A DNA stretch of 64,000 nucleotides, taken from assembly GCF_000010725.1 (NCBI RefSeq), contig NC_013854.1, positions 1,455,001-1,519,000 of the forward strand. Direction: 5' to 3'. The stretch comes from Azospirillum sp. B510. Its GTDB lineage: Bacteria; Pseudomonadota; Alphaproteobacteria; Azospirillales; Azospirillaceae. Shown here in pieces: positions 8,813 through 17,523 of this stretch (its first letter is position 1; each line of letters starts with the position of its first letter). Below the pieces are notes generated by a model. The model was given only the letters and a program-made list of their open reading frames with translations. It ran no database searches and was not told where the DNA came from. Position numbers and translations under genes: made by a program.

Positions 8813-9481
8813 ATGACCAAGCCGCGCATCACAGGCGCAATCCTGACCACCGCCCTGTCCGCCGTCCTGACGGCGGCCACGCTGCTGACCGCTCTGCCGG
8901 GGACCGCTCTCGCCCAGGGCGCCGCGCGGACCCTGACCTACCAGATCCTGATGGGCGAGGATCCCATCGGCAGCGAGCAGGTGCGGATCGAGCCGCAGGG
9001 CGACCGCACCAAGGTCACCGTCACCACCACCACGCGGGTGAAGGTGCTGTTCATCGACTTCAGCTACGACCACAAGCGGGAGGAGATGTGGAAGGGCGGG
9101 GCGCTCGAGTCGATGACCGCCACCACCGACGATGACGGCGAGCCTCACAAGATCGAAATGACCCGCGATGCCGACGGATACCGGCTGACCGTGGACGGCA
9201 AGACGCGGCAGGCGCCGGCCGGCGTTCTGCCGCTGACCCTGTGGACCCCCGAAGTCCTGAAACACACGGAGCTTCTGTCGGTGATCGACGCCGAACCCTA
9301 CAAGGTGACGGCGCGCAAGATCGGGGCGGAGACGGTGGAGGCCGGCGGCAAGTCCCAGCAGGCCGCCCATCACCGGATCGAGGGCGGTGTGGAGCGCGAT
9401 CTGTGGTATGCCGCCGACGGGACGCTGCTGAAGACACGCTTCAAACGCAGCGGTTATGATATCACCTTCGCGCTGAAGTGA
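8813..9481 (+). CDS. Exported DUF6134-type protein of unknown function
   Basis: 222 residues. An N-terminal signal peptide (ILTTALSAVLTAATLLTALPG, cleavage likely near TALAQG) is followed by a beta-rich periplasmic domain with LTYQILMGEDPIGSEQVRI, KVTVTTTTRVKVLFIDFSY and a C-terminal DLWYAADGTLLKTRFKRSGYDI. The pattern is that of DUF6134, whose function is not known. A good Shine-Dalgarno (GGGAGGA) precedes the ATG. It lies 50 bases after the SCP2-like gene and may be co-transcribed with it. Confidence 0.8.
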   Translation: MTKPRITGAILTTALSAVLTAATLLTALPGTALAQGAARTLTYQILMGEDPIGSEQVRIEPQGDRTKVTVTTTTRVKVLFIDFSYDHKREEMWKGGALESMTATTDDDGEPHKIEMTRDADGYRLTVDGKTRQAPAGVLPLTLWTPEVLKHTELLSVIDAEPYKVTARKIGAETVEAGGKSQQAAHHRIEGGVERDLWYAADGTLLKTRFKRSGYDITFALK

Positions 9482-9514
9482 GCGTGACCTGAGCCACCGG
9501 CAGCCGAGGATCCG

Positions 9515-9799
9515 ATGCCCATCTTCCTGTTTCCCGACGATCCCTTCTGGAACGAGGAGGCCGACGCCGTCGAGTTCGCGGTGCAGGTCGGGGAGTATCA
9601 GGGCCGGGTCTTCGTCACCCGCCGCACCCTTCAGGGCATCGTCGGCCATACCCCGAAGCCGGACGAGGCGGTCCAGCAGGTCTGCATGAACCGCCCGCTG
9701 TTCGAACGGGCGGCCGAACAGCGCATCATGGCCCGCGCGCTCGACCCCGACGCCAACATCCACCTGACCGGCCGCGACCTTCACCGGGCGGCCGGCTAG
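9515..9799 (+). CDS. DUF1488-like small protein
   Basis: 94 residues, soluble, acidic at the N-terminus. The start PIFLFPDDPFWNEEADAVEFAVQVG and the following RVFVTRRTLQ resemble DUF1488 proteins, a small family (about 90 residues) of unknown function. It is 33 bases downstream of the DUF6134 gene on the same strand and ends 9 bases before the 3' end of a convergent flavin reductase gene. Codon use matches its neighbours. Confidence 0.7.
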   Translation: MPIFLFPDDPFWNEEADAVEFAVQVGEYQGRVFVTRRTLQGIVGHTPKPDEAVQQVCMNRPLFERAAEQRIMARALDPDANIHLTGRDLHRAAG

Positions 9800-9808
9800 T
9801 TTGGGCGC

Positions 9809-10300
9809 TCACCCCAGCTTGGCGTAGCGGCCGCGGAAATACAGCAGCGGGTCGCCGCTGTCGCGCGAGGTGATCTTGCGGACACGGCCCAGCACGATGA
9901 CATGGTCGCCACCGTCCAGCAGATGCTCGCGGTCGCATTCCAGCGTGGCGAGGCAACCGCCCAGCAGACGGACGCCGCCGCGGCCGGTGATGGTCTCCAG
10001 GCCGGTCCAGCGTTCCTGCAGGTCGCGGCGGGAGAAGCGGTTGGACAGATCCTCCTGGTCGGAGGCCAGGATGTTCACCGCGAAATGCGGGGCGGCGTTG
10101 AAGGCCTCGAAAGACATCGCGGCACGGCCCAGGCAGAACTGCACCAGCGGCGGATCGAGCGACACCGACGAGAAGGAGTTCACCGTGACCCCCAGCGGCA
10201 GCCCGTCCGGGGCGATGGTGGTGATGACGGCGATTCCGGTGGCGAAACAGCCGAGGGCGGAACGGAACGCGAGCGGATCGATCGGCTGGTCGGTGATCAT
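9809..10300 (-). CDS. Flavin reductase-like domain protein
   Basis: 163 residues, the usual size of the small component of two-component flavin monooxygenases. Family pattern: LGCFATGIAVITT, GVTVNSFSSVSLDPPLVQFCLG, FAVNILASDQEDLSNRFS and a C-terminal DPLLYFRGRYAKL. It would reduce FMN or FAD with NAD(P)H. No partner monooxygenase gene is adjacent, so the reduced flavin acceptor is unknown. It is divergent from motB across a 374-base region rich in dyads. Confidence 0.9.
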   Translation of the reverse strand: MITDQPIDPLAFRSALGCFATGIAVITTIAPDGLPLGVTVNSFSSVSLDPPLVQFCLGRAAMSFEAFNAAPHFAVNILASDQEDLSNRFSRRDLQERWTGLETITGRGGVRLLGGCLATLECDREHLLDGGDHVIVLGRVRKITSRDSGDPLLYFRGRYAKLG

Positions 10301-10387
10301 GACGTCCTGTGAGCTGGGCCGGAGGGATGGAGGCGGGTAGGCGGGCAGTGCTTGAAGATGATACTCAAGGTAGGAAATACCGCGAAT

Positions 10388-10427
10388 TATGGCGTCGTGC
10401 GTTTGTTATGAAACGCACGACGCCATA
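10388..10427. repeat. Perfect 17-bp inverted repeat with 6-base loop
   Basis: Arms tatggcgtcgtgcgttt (10388-10404) and its exact reverse complement (10411-10427) flank gttatg. It lies in the 374-base gap (10301-10674) between the flavin reductase gene and motB, both of which read away from it. Neither side has a U-run and no gene converges on it, so it is not an ordinary terminator. Further imperfect dyads with GATCGGA/TCCGATC follow at about 10440-10490. It could be an operator or an RNA structure. Confidence 0.9.
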
Positions 10428-10539
10428 GCTTTAGTCTGACGATCGGATTCACGCGTCAGATCGAGTCCGATTTCACGCGATCCGATCTAATCCAGCGCGC
10501 CACCCGGCGCAAGCCGCATCTCCACCCCGGACAACGTCG

Positions 10540-10554
10540 TTAAACGGATCTTAA
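10540..10554 (+). promoter_or_regulatory. CtrA-type binding site upstream of motB
   Basis: TTAA-ACGGATC-TTAA, matching the alphaproteobacterial CtrA consensus TTAA-N7-TTAA(C) except for the final C. It is about 120 bases before the motB start. In Rhodospirillales CtrA is known mainly as a motility and chemotaxis regulator, which fits the downstream gene. Confidence 0.6.
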
Positions 10555-10674
10555 TGAAACCCGGTCAGGGTTTGGCCGCGGCGGTCGGCCGCCGCGTCCT
10601 CCGCGGCGCCGCGCACGGACATCCGATACGGGAAATCGGCCTCAGGGCCGCGAACCATTCGCCACGGCCAGGGC

Positions 10675-11835
10675 ATGAGCGGGAATTCCGGCGGCAACGA
10701 GCAGCCTATCATCATCAAGAAGAAGAAGGGCGGGCACGGCGGCCACCATGGTGGCGCGTGGAAGGTGGCCTATGCCGACTTCGTGACCGCGATGATGGCC
10801 TTCTTCCTGCTGCTGTGGCTGCTGAACGTCACCACCTCGGACCAGCGCAAGGGCATCGCCGATTATTTCTCGCCCGTCTCGGTCAGCCGCGAGCAGTCGG
10901 GTTCCGGCGGCATGCTGGGCGGCAAGACCATCACCGTGCCGGGCGCGCAGGTCTCCCCCAGCTCTCCCATGTCGGCCGATGTGCCGGTGTCGGGGCCGCC
11001 CGGCTATTCGTCGCAGCAGAGCGACGACGCCGACGATCCGACCGAGGCCACCTCCGGCCCCGGCCAGGGCACCGGGCCGGGCAAGCCCGCCAAGGCCGCC
11101 CCCGACGCCGACATCGCCGACCAGAAGCCGAACGAGACCCGCGCCGAATTCCAGAAGCGGATGGAGGAGATGGCCAAGCAGTTGGGCATCCCCGGTCAGA
11201 AGCCCGGCGAGAAGCTGTCGGACTTCGGCGAACGCGTGAAGGAGGCGATGAACAGCCTGCAGGGCGCGGCCAAGGAGGCCCGCCAGTTCCAGCAGGCCGC
11301 CACCGAGATCCGCCAGGCCATCCAGTCGGTGCCGGAACTGGAGCCGCTGGCCCAGAATCTGATGATCGATCAGACGCCGGAAGGCTTGCGGATCCAGATC
11401 GTCGACCAGGACCGGGTATCGATGTTCCCCGCCGGCTCCGGCCAGATGTATCCGCAGACCCGGCAACTGGTGCAGCAGGTGGCGAAGGCGTTGACGAAGC
11501 TGCCGAACAAGCTGTCGATCAGCGGCCACACCGACTCCTCGCCTTTCCCCGCCGGGTCCGGGCGCGACAACTGGGATTTGTCGACCGAGCGGGCCAACGC
11601 CACCCGGCGCGCCCTGCTGGCCGGCGGCATCAACCCGTCGCGAATCCAGAATGTCGTCGGCAAGGCGGACACCGACCCGCTGGTCGCCGATCAGCCCAAC
11701 AGTCCACGCAACCGCCGTATCACCATGGTCCTGCTGCGCGAAGCCCAGGCGGCAGCGGCGACGGGCGGCCAATCGGGCGGCGGCGGCGCTCCCGGCGCTT
11801 CCCCCACGCCGCCCGCCGCTACCAAAGCACGGTGA
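10675..11835 (+). CDS. motB: Flagellar stator protein MotB family
   Basis: 386 residues. A Lys/His-rich cytoplasmic N-terminus (KKKKGGHGGHHGG) is followed by one membrane span containing the proton-relay Asp (WKVAYADFVTAMMAFFLLLW). Next is a Pro/Gly-rich periplasmic linker (about 75-210), and then an OmpA/MotB peptidoglycan-binding domain (LSISGHTDSSPF, NWDLSTERANATRRALL, VVGKADTDPLV). MotB anchors the stator to peptidoglycan and with MotA conducts protons. There is no motA next to it, so the partner is elsewhere. A CtrA-type site lies upstream. The C-terminus has a low-complexity Pro/Ala/Gly tail. Confidence 0.95.
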   Translation: MSGNSGGNEQPIIIKKKKGGHGGHHGGAWKVAYADFVTAMMAFFLLLWLLNVTTSDQRKGIADYFSPVSVSREQSGSGGMLGGKTITVPGAQVSPSSPMSADVPVSGPPGYSSQQSDDADDPTEATSGPGQGTGPGKPAKAAPDADIADQKPNETRAEFQKRMEEMAKQLGIPGQKPGEKLSDFGERVKEAMNSLQGAAKEARQFQQAATEIRQAIQSVPELEPLAQNLMIDQTPEGLRIQIVDQDRVSMFPAGSGQMYPQTRQLVQQVAKALTKLPNKLSISGHTDSSPFPAGSGRDNWDLSTERANATRRALLAGGINPSRIQNVVGKADTDPLVADQPNSPRNRRITMVLLREAQAAAATGGQSGGGGAPGASPTPPAATKAR

Positions 11836-12044
11836 GTTTTCAACCACATCGGTACTTTGGCGTTGATTTTCAAAAGCGCCCGCGTCCGATTTCTTGTTTT
11901 GTCGCGGTACCACACAACGGCGCGCGCGTTTGCCCTGTTCAAAGCGCGCGGCGATGGGTCATACTTCCTGCACAATGCGACATGGCCGGGGCGATGCCGC
12001 CCGGCCCGCGATGATCGGTCTGATACAAGCGCGGGGGAGTGTCT

Positions 12045-13514
12045 GTGAGCGTACCCGAGGGCAAACCGTCTGACCTTTTGTCATCCTACAATCCCGGCCT
12101 CTACTTCGACGAGTTGTTCGGGGCCATGGATTTACCGGCCGAACATACGGCGCTGATCCGCCAGAGGCTTGCCGCGCTCGACTTCGATGAACTGCGCCGC
12201 CGCGCGCAGGATGCCGAGCGGGAGCTTTACAATCTCGGCATCACCTTCATCGTCTATTCCGACAAGGACGCCGTCGACCGCATCCTGCCGTTCGATGTCA
12301 TCCCGCGCGTCATCTCCGCGCCGGAATGGGCCCATCTGGAGGCTGGCGTCAAGCAGCGGGTCGCCGCGCTGAATCTGTTCCTGCACGACATCTATCACGA
12401 CCAGAAGATCCTGAAGGATGGCGTCATTCCGCGGGAACTGGTGGAAGGGAACCATAATTTCCGGCCGCAGATGATCGGGCTGGACGTTCCCTTCAACACC
12501 TACATCCACATCATGGGCACCGATCTGGTGCGCGACCGCCACGGCACCTTCCGCGTGCTGGAGGACAATGGCCGCGTGCCGTCCGGCGTCTCCTATGTCG
12601 TGGAGAACCGCCACATGATGCAGCGGGTCTTTCCCGACCTGATGCAGGACATCGGCATCCGCCCGGTCGACAATTACGGCCACAAGCTGCTGGACGCCAT
12701 GATGGAGATCGCGCCATCCGGCGTCGATGATCCGCAGGTGGTGCTGTTGTCGCCCGGCACCTACAACTCCGCCTATTTCGAGCACATCTTCCTGGCGCGC
12801 GAGATGGGCGTGCCGCTGGTGGAGGGGCGTGATCTGGTGGTCGACAACGACCGGGTCTTCATGAAGACGACCAACGGTCTGGCCCCGGTCCATTCGATCT
12901 ATCGCCGGCTCGACGACGCCTTCCTCGATCCCAAGGCCTTCAATCCGGACAGCCTGCTCGGCGTGCCCGGCATCCTGGAGGCCTACCGCAAGGGCAATGT
13001 GGCGCTGGCCAACGCCATCGGCACCGGTGTCGCCGACGACAAGGCGGTCTATTGCTACGTCCCGCGGATGATCAAATACTATCTCGACCAGGACCCGATC
13101 ATCCCCAACGTCGACACCCGCATCTGTCGCGAGCCCGACGCCCTGCAATACACGCTCGACAATCTGGCCGATCTGGTGGTGAAGCCGGTGGGCGAGGCCG
13201 GCGGTTACGGCATCACCATCGGTCCGCGCGCCAGCAAGGCCGAGTTGGAGGATTGCCGGGCCAAGCTTCTGGCCGATCCGTCCAACTACATCAGCCAGCC
13301 GGTGGTCGACCTGTCGGTCTGCCCGACCGTCTGCGACGATGCCATCGAACCGCGCCATGTCGATCTGCGCCCCTTCGCCATCACCGGCAAGAGCACCTGG
13401 GTCCTGCCCGGCGGCCTGTCGCGCGTGGCGCTGAAGAAGGGCACGCTGATCGTCAATTCGTCCCAGGGCGGCGGCTCCAAGGACACCTGGGTTCTGGAAG
13501 GTGGTGCGGCATGA
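12045..13514 (+). CDS. Circularly permuted ATP-grasp family protein
   Basis: 489 residues from the GTG at 12045, which follows the GGGGGAG ribosome site at 12033-12039. A GTG at 12039 overlaps that site and is less likely. It belongs to the DUF404/DUF407-type ATP-grasp family, with the permuted fold seen as NPGLYFDELFG and FNTYIHIMGTDLVRDRHGTFRVLEDN near the start, LVVKPVGEAGGYGITIGP for nucleotide binding, and RPFAITGKSTWVLPGGLSRVAL near the end. ATP-grasp enzymes make carboxyl-amine bonds; peptide-like product formation has been proposed for this family but the substrate is unknown. The stop overlaps the next gene's ATG (ATGA). Confidence 0.93.
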   Translation: MSVPEGKPSDLLSSYNPGLYFDELFGAMDLPAEHTALIRQRLAALDFDELRRRAQDAERELYNLGITFIVYSDKDAVDRILPFDVIPRVISAPEWAHLEAGVKQRVAALNLFLHDIYHDQKILKDGVIPRELVEGNHNFRPQMIGLDVPFNTYIHIMGTDLVRDRHGTFRVLEDNGRVPSGVSYVVENRHMMQRVFPDLMQDIGIRPVDNYGHKLLDAMMEIAPSGVDDPQVVLLSPGTYNSAYFEHIFLAREMGVPLVEGRDLVVDNDRVFMKTTNGLAPVHSIYRRLDDAFLDPKAFNPDSLLGVPGILEAYRKGNVALANAIGTGVADDKAVYCYVPRMIKYYLDQDPIIPNVDTRICREPDALQYTLDNLADLVVKPVGEAGGYGITIGPRASKAELEDCRAKLLADPSNYISQPVVDLSVCPTVCDDAIEPRHVDLRPFAITGKSTWVLPGGLSRVALKKGTLIVNSSQGGGSKDTWVLEGGAA

Positions 13515-14488
13515 ACCTGCTGTCCCGTTACGCGGAATGCATTTTCTGGATGGCCCGCTACATGGAGCGGGCCGAGAATCTGGCCCGAATCCTCGACGTG
13601 CATGAAACCTTCGCGCGCGACACCCGCGGGGCGACCAACTGGTTTTCCATCGTCCAGTTGAACGCCGACGAGAAGGACTTCTTCAGCCGGCATGATCGCC
13701 CGACGGCCGAGGCGGTGATCCACTATTATATGTTCGACGCGCAGAACCATAATTCGCTGCTGTCGATGCTGCGGATGGCGCGGGAGAACGCCCGGACGCT
13801 GCGCCCCTGGATCTCGACCGAGATGTGGACCCAGATCAACGTCTTCCACAACAAGCTGTTGGAGATGTCGGTCAAGGATGTGGCGGCCCAGAACCTGTCC
13901 AAGGTCTGCACCTGGATCAAGGAGGAATGCCAGACCCACACCGGCATCACCGAGGGCACCTTCTACCGCGACCAGGGCTGGTATTTCTACCAGATGGGCA
14001 AATACATCGAGCGGGCCGACCAGACCACGCGGCTGCTCGACATCAAGTATCATACGCTTCTGCCGTCGCCGCTCGATGTCGGCTCCACGCTGGATGTCAG
14101 CCAGTGGACGACGGTGCTGCGCAGCACCGCCGGCTACCACGCCTTCCGCCGGGTCTATCCGCGCGGCATGTCGCCGACCACCGTCGCCGGTTTCATGCTG
14201 TTCAACGAGGGATTTCCGCGGTCGGTGGTGATGTGCGTCCGCCAGATCGACGGGGTGCTGACGCGGATGCGCTCGCGCTATGACCTGCGCGGCGGATCGG
14301 CGGCGATGGAGCGGGTGGACGAACTGCTGGCCGCCCTGCTGGCCCGGCCGATCGAAGCGGTGTTGCGCGACGGCCTGCACGAGTATCTCGACTGGATCCA
14401 ACTCCAGTTGAGCGGTGTGACCACCGAAATCGCGCAGGCCTTCTTCGGCTTCCAGCCGCCTCTGGCGGATCAGAGCCAGTCGCAGTAA
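13511..14488 (+). CDS. Alpha-E domain protein (DUF403)
   Basis: 325 residues starting at an ATG that overlaps the ATP-grasp stop by 4 bases, so the two are translationally coupled. The alpha-helical protein opens LLSRYAECIFWMARYMERAENLARILDVHE and repeats a related helix further on (GKYIERADQTTRLLDI), the two ERAxxxxRxLD segments characteristic of alpha-E. This family is almost always encoded with the permuted ATP-grasp protein and often with transglutaminase-like genes. A transglutaminase-like gene is absent here; the next gene is bpt. It is presumed to work with the ATP-grasp enzyme in making or modifying a peptide. Confidence 0.93.
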   Translation: MNLLSRYAECIFWMARYMERAENLARILDVHETFARDTRGATNWFSIVQLNADEKDFFSRHDRPTAEAVIHYYMFDAQNHNSLLSMLRMARENARTLRPWISTEMWTQINVFHNKLLEMSVKDVAAQNLSKVCTWIKEECQTHTGITEGTFYRDQGWYFYQMGKYIERADQTTRLLDIKYHTLLPSPLDVGSTLDVSQWTTVLRSTAGYHAFRRVYPRGMSPTTVAGFMLFNEGFPRSVVMCVRQIDGVLTRMRSRYDLRGGSAAMERVDELLAALLARPIEAVLRDGLHEYLDWIQLQLSGVTTEIAQAFFGFQPPLADQSQSQ

Positions 14489-14559
14489 GCTTGGGGGTCG
14501 GTGGAGGGGCTTCGGCATCCTCCGCCTCCCTCCCACTGCCGTGGTGGTTGTCGGTCAGA

Positions 14560-15309
14560 ATGTCGGTCATCCAGCCGCCGCAGCGTCCATTGCAGCAATT
14601 CTTCCGCTCGGGGCCGATGCCTTGCCCCTATCTGCCCGGACGTGTCGAACGCAAGCTGTTCACCCGCCTGATCGGCCCCTATGCGACGGAGGTCAATTCC
14701 ACACTGTCGCGCGCCGGCTTCCGCCGCAGCCACGACATCGTCTATCGCCCGGTCTGCCCCAATTGCCAGGCCTGCGTTCCGGTGCGCGTTCCGGTCGCCG
14801 AGTTCGTCCCCACCCGCTCGCAACGCCGGGTGTTGAAGCTGAACGAAGGGGTGATGCTGGCAGAGCGGCCGGCCTACGCCACGTCGGAGCAGTACCGGCT
14901 TTTCGCGCTGTACCAGAACTCACGCCACGGCGACTCCGACATGGCCCGGATGGCGATGGGCGATTTCGCCGCCATGGTGGACGAGGGCAGGGCGGACACC
15001 AACCTGCTGGAGGCGCGCGACCATCTTGGCCAACTGGTCGGCTGCATGCTGACCGACCGGCTGTCGGACGGCTATTCCGCCGTCTACAGCTTCTACGATG
15101 CGGCCCAGGACCGCCGCAGTCTCGGCACCTTCATGATCCTGGGGCTGATCGAGCGGGCCCGGCTCGCCGGTCTGCCCTATGTCTATCTCGGTTACTGGAT
15201 CGCCCACAGCCGCAAGATGGCCTACAAGGCGAAGTTCCATCCCCTGGAATGTCTTGGGCCCGACGGCTGGCGGGTTGCGGAGACCCTGCCGGACGGGGAT
15301 GCGGAATAG
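14560..15309 (+). CDS. bpt: Aspartate/glutamate leucyltransferase (arginyl-tRNA-protein transferase family)
   Basis: 249 residues from the ATG at 14560; the frame is open 23 codons further but the extra part is a low-complexity Gly/Ser/Leu stretch. The N-terminal ATE domain shows CPYLPGRVERKLFTRL, GFRRSHDIVYRPVCPNCQACVPVRVPVAEF and the C-terminal domain SFYDAAQDRRSLGTFMILGLIERA plus YVYLGYWIAHSRKMAYKAKFHPLE. The enzyme adds Leu (or Arg) from aminoacyl-tRNA to N-terminal Asp/Glu of proteins, making them substrates of the ClpS/ClpAP N-degron pathway. It follows the ATP-grasp/alpha-E pair by 71 bases on the same strand. Confidence 0.95.
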   Translation: MSVIQPPQRPLQQFFRSGPMPCPYLPGRVERKLFTRLIGPYATEVNSTLSRAGFRRSHDIVYRPVCPNCQACVPVRVPVAEFVPTRSQRRVLKLNEGVMLAERPAYATSEQYRLFALYQNSRHGDSDMARMAMGDFAAMVDEGRADTNLLEARDHLGQLVGCMLTDRLSDGYSAVYSFYDAAQDRRSLGTFMILGLIERARLAGLPYVYLGYWIAHSRKMAYKAKFHPLECLGPDGWRVAETLPDGDAE

Positions 15310-15366
15310 GGGGCGCCGGCACCGCCTGTGCGGCTGGCGATGCCCCCTGTGGTGCCATGAAAGCGG

Positions 15367-17058
15367 TCAGGCGGCCTTGATGTCGCCGAGGAAGGCCTCG
15401 ACGTCGCGGCGCATGCTCTCGGCCTGCCGGGACAATTCGGCGGCGGCGGACAGCACCTGGCCGGCGGCGTCGCCGGTATCGCCGGCCGCTTGGTTCACCT
15501 GGACGATGCTCCCCGTCACCTCCTCCGTTCCGGCGGCGGCCTGCTGGATGTTGCGGGAGATCTCCGTGGTCGCCGCACTCTGCTCCTCGATGGCGGCGGC
15601 GATGGCGGTGGTGATGTCGTTGATGCTGCCGATGGTCCCGCCGATCCCGGCGATCGCCGTCACCACCCCTTGCGTCGTCTGCTGAATGGCGCCGATCTGG
15701 CTGGCGATCTCCTCCGTCGCCCTGGCGGTCTGACCGGCGAGGCTCTTGACCTCGCTGGCGACCACGGCGAAGCCCTTGCCGGCCTCGCCGGCGCGGGCGG
15801 CTTCGATGGTGGCGTTCAAGGCCAGCAGGTTGGTCTGGCTGGCGATGTCGGTGATCAGGCCGACGACCTCGCCGATCTTCTGGGCGGCCTCGGCCAGGCT
15901 GCGGACGGCATCGCTGGTCTGGTTCGCCTCATGCACCGCCTTGCCGGCGATGTCGGCCGATCTTGCGATCTGGGTTCCGATTTCGCGGATGGAGCTCGCC
16001 ATTTCCTCGGTCGCGGTCGCGACGGTCTGGACGTTGGCGCTGGTCTGCTCGGCGGCCGACGCCACCACGGTGGCCTGGCTGCTGGTCTGCCGGGCCATCG
16101 CCGACATGGAATGCGCGGTGGCGTCCAGTTCCGATGCGGCGGCGGACACGGTGCGCAGGGCCGCGCTCGACGAGGATTCGAAGCCGGCAATCAGCCGTTC
16201 GACGGCCTGGGCCCGGCGCATCTTCGCCTGTTGTTCGGCAGCCTCGGCGGCGGCCAGGCGGTCGGCCTCGAGCAGGCCGTCCTTGAACACCCGGACCGCA
16301 CGCGCCATGGCGCCCAGCTCGTCCTTGCGGTCGGTTCCCTCCACCGCCACCGACAACTCGCGGCTCGCCAAGCGGTCCATGGTGCCGGTCAGGGTCAGGA
16401 TCGGCCTGACGACGCTGGACAGCAGCGAAAGGGCGAGACCGACGCAGATCAGCGTCACCAGCATGGATGCGGCAATCAGCAGGGTTCTGCTGGTTTCATA
16501 CCGATTCTGGCCATCATCGGCAGCTTTCGCGCCCTCGCGCGTGTTGAAGTCGATCAATTGTTGCAGGAAAGCCTTCGCCTTGCGGTATTCCCCTCGCTCG
16601 TCCCCGCGGAAGATCACTCCCGCCTCGGCATCCTTATCGGCACGGGACAGGGGGATCACGGAGTTCTTGCTGATCGCCAGATAATTGTCCCAGGCCGATT
16701 TGAAGGCGCGATAGGTATCGGTCTCAAATCCCGGCATCAGGTTTGTTGAATATTCCTTATCGGACTTTTCAAAGGCGATAAGGACGTCCGACATGGTTTT
16801 CTCTTCTGCATTCCTATCCTCCTCATTGTTCGCAACTATGTGGGCACCTTCCACAATTCGATAAAAGTCAAAAAGGGTGTAGATGTTTGCGATTGTCGCG
16901 ACGGAGGGGAGCCAGTTGTTCCTGATCTCGAGGGATTTCTGGTTCATGGCCGCCATTTGCAGGATCGAAAAAACTCCGAATCCGATCATCATCACGACAA
17001 CGGCCGTGAACGAAGCAATCGTCCTCGTCCGGATGGTCATGTTCCGCAGCCACGTCAT
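15367..17058 (-). CDS. Methyl-accepting chemotaxis protein
   Basis: 563 residues from the ATG at 17058, which is 6 bases after a GGGAGG site; the ATG two codons upstream touches that site. Membrane span 1 is near 10-32 ([24 protein letters not shown]) and is followed by a periplasmic four-helix-bundle-like sensor. Span 2 is at about 197-220 ([21 protein letters not shown]), then comes a HAMP domain, and the signalling domain carries the highly conserved hairpin with [21 protein letters not shown] and [15 protein letters not shown]. It signals through CheA/CheW. The ligand is not evident. It is transcribed divergently from the TRAP transporter genes, which could reflect a shared ligand, but this is speculative. 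Confidence 0.95.
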   Translation of the reverse strand: MTWLRNMTIRTRTIASFTAVVVMMIGFGVFSILQMAAMNQKSLEIRNNWLPSVATIANIYTLFDFYRIVEGAHIVANNEEDRNAEEKTMSDVLIAFEKSDKEYSTNLMPGFETDTYRAFKSAWDNYLAISKNSVIPLSRADKDAEAGVIFRGDERGEYRKAKAFLQQLIDFNTREGAKAADDGQNRYETSRTLLIAASMLVTLICVGLALSLLSSVVRPILTLTGTMDRLASRELSVAVEGTDRKDELGAMARAVRVFKDGLLEADRLAAAEAAEQQAKMRRAQAVERLIAGFESSSSAALRTVSAAASELDATAHSMSAMARQTSSQATVVASAAEQTSANVQTVATATEEMASSIREIGTQIARSADIAGKAVHEANQTSDAVRSLAEAAQKIGEVVGLITDIASQTNLLALNATIEAARAGEAGKGFAVVASEVKSLAGQTARATEEIASQIGAIQQTTQGVVTAIAGIGGTIGSINDITTAIAAAIEEQSAATTEISRNIQQAAAGTEEVTGSIVQVNQAAGDTGDAAGQVLSAAAELSRQAESMRRDVEAFLGDIKAA

Positions 17059-17523
17059 TCTCATCCTCCCTCAATAAAAACCAGTCCATCCGGAACACGC
17101 CGTGAAATCGTTGGAATCAGAAGTTTCGATTTCTTTCTTGACGGTCCGAACACGGACCTTCCAGGCACAGCAGAAATCGTGCCAATCCGGCGCAATCGGC
17201 GGGACCACCGAAAACGCGCTCTGAACATCCCCGTCAATCCCGGAATGCGATGACCTTCGGGGCCGTCCGGCCTGGACAGGGGAATGGGTCGCCGTCTGCG
17301 AGGCGATTTGCGAGGCATTACGCGCTATATGCCTACGGGATTATACGTAAATCCAACGTCTCCCTTGCCGCTTGCCGACGGGAAAGGAATAGTCCCTTTA
17401 ATTCCTATCTTTTGATATATCCTCCAACCGAGAGAAGGTCGCGATCCGCCGCACCCGTGCGGCTGCGACAAAAGCAAAAGGGGACGGTCAAAGCCGTGCG
17501 CCCGCAACAGGGAGGTTTCTCCT
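17059..17523. other. Intergenic region between chemoreceptor and TRAP genes
   Basis: 465 bases between divergent genes, visibly lower in GC than the surroundings, especially about 17330-17430. No convincing gene. Near its end is the ACAGGGAGG ribosome site (17507-17515) of the TRAP gene, whose complement occurs in the 5' seed of the small RNAs described elsewhere in this annotation. Confidence 0.6.

Noticed and set aside
11862-11876. TTGATTTTCAAAAG after motB as an FNR box
   Set aside because: The right half does not match ATCAA and there is no conserved small-RNA sequence or suitably placed gene downstream.
17059-17075. Chemoreceptor ribosome site (GAGGGAGG) as a small-RNA target
   Set aside because: The match to the seed is only about 7 bases and limited to the generic Shine-Dalgarno core, no better than chance.
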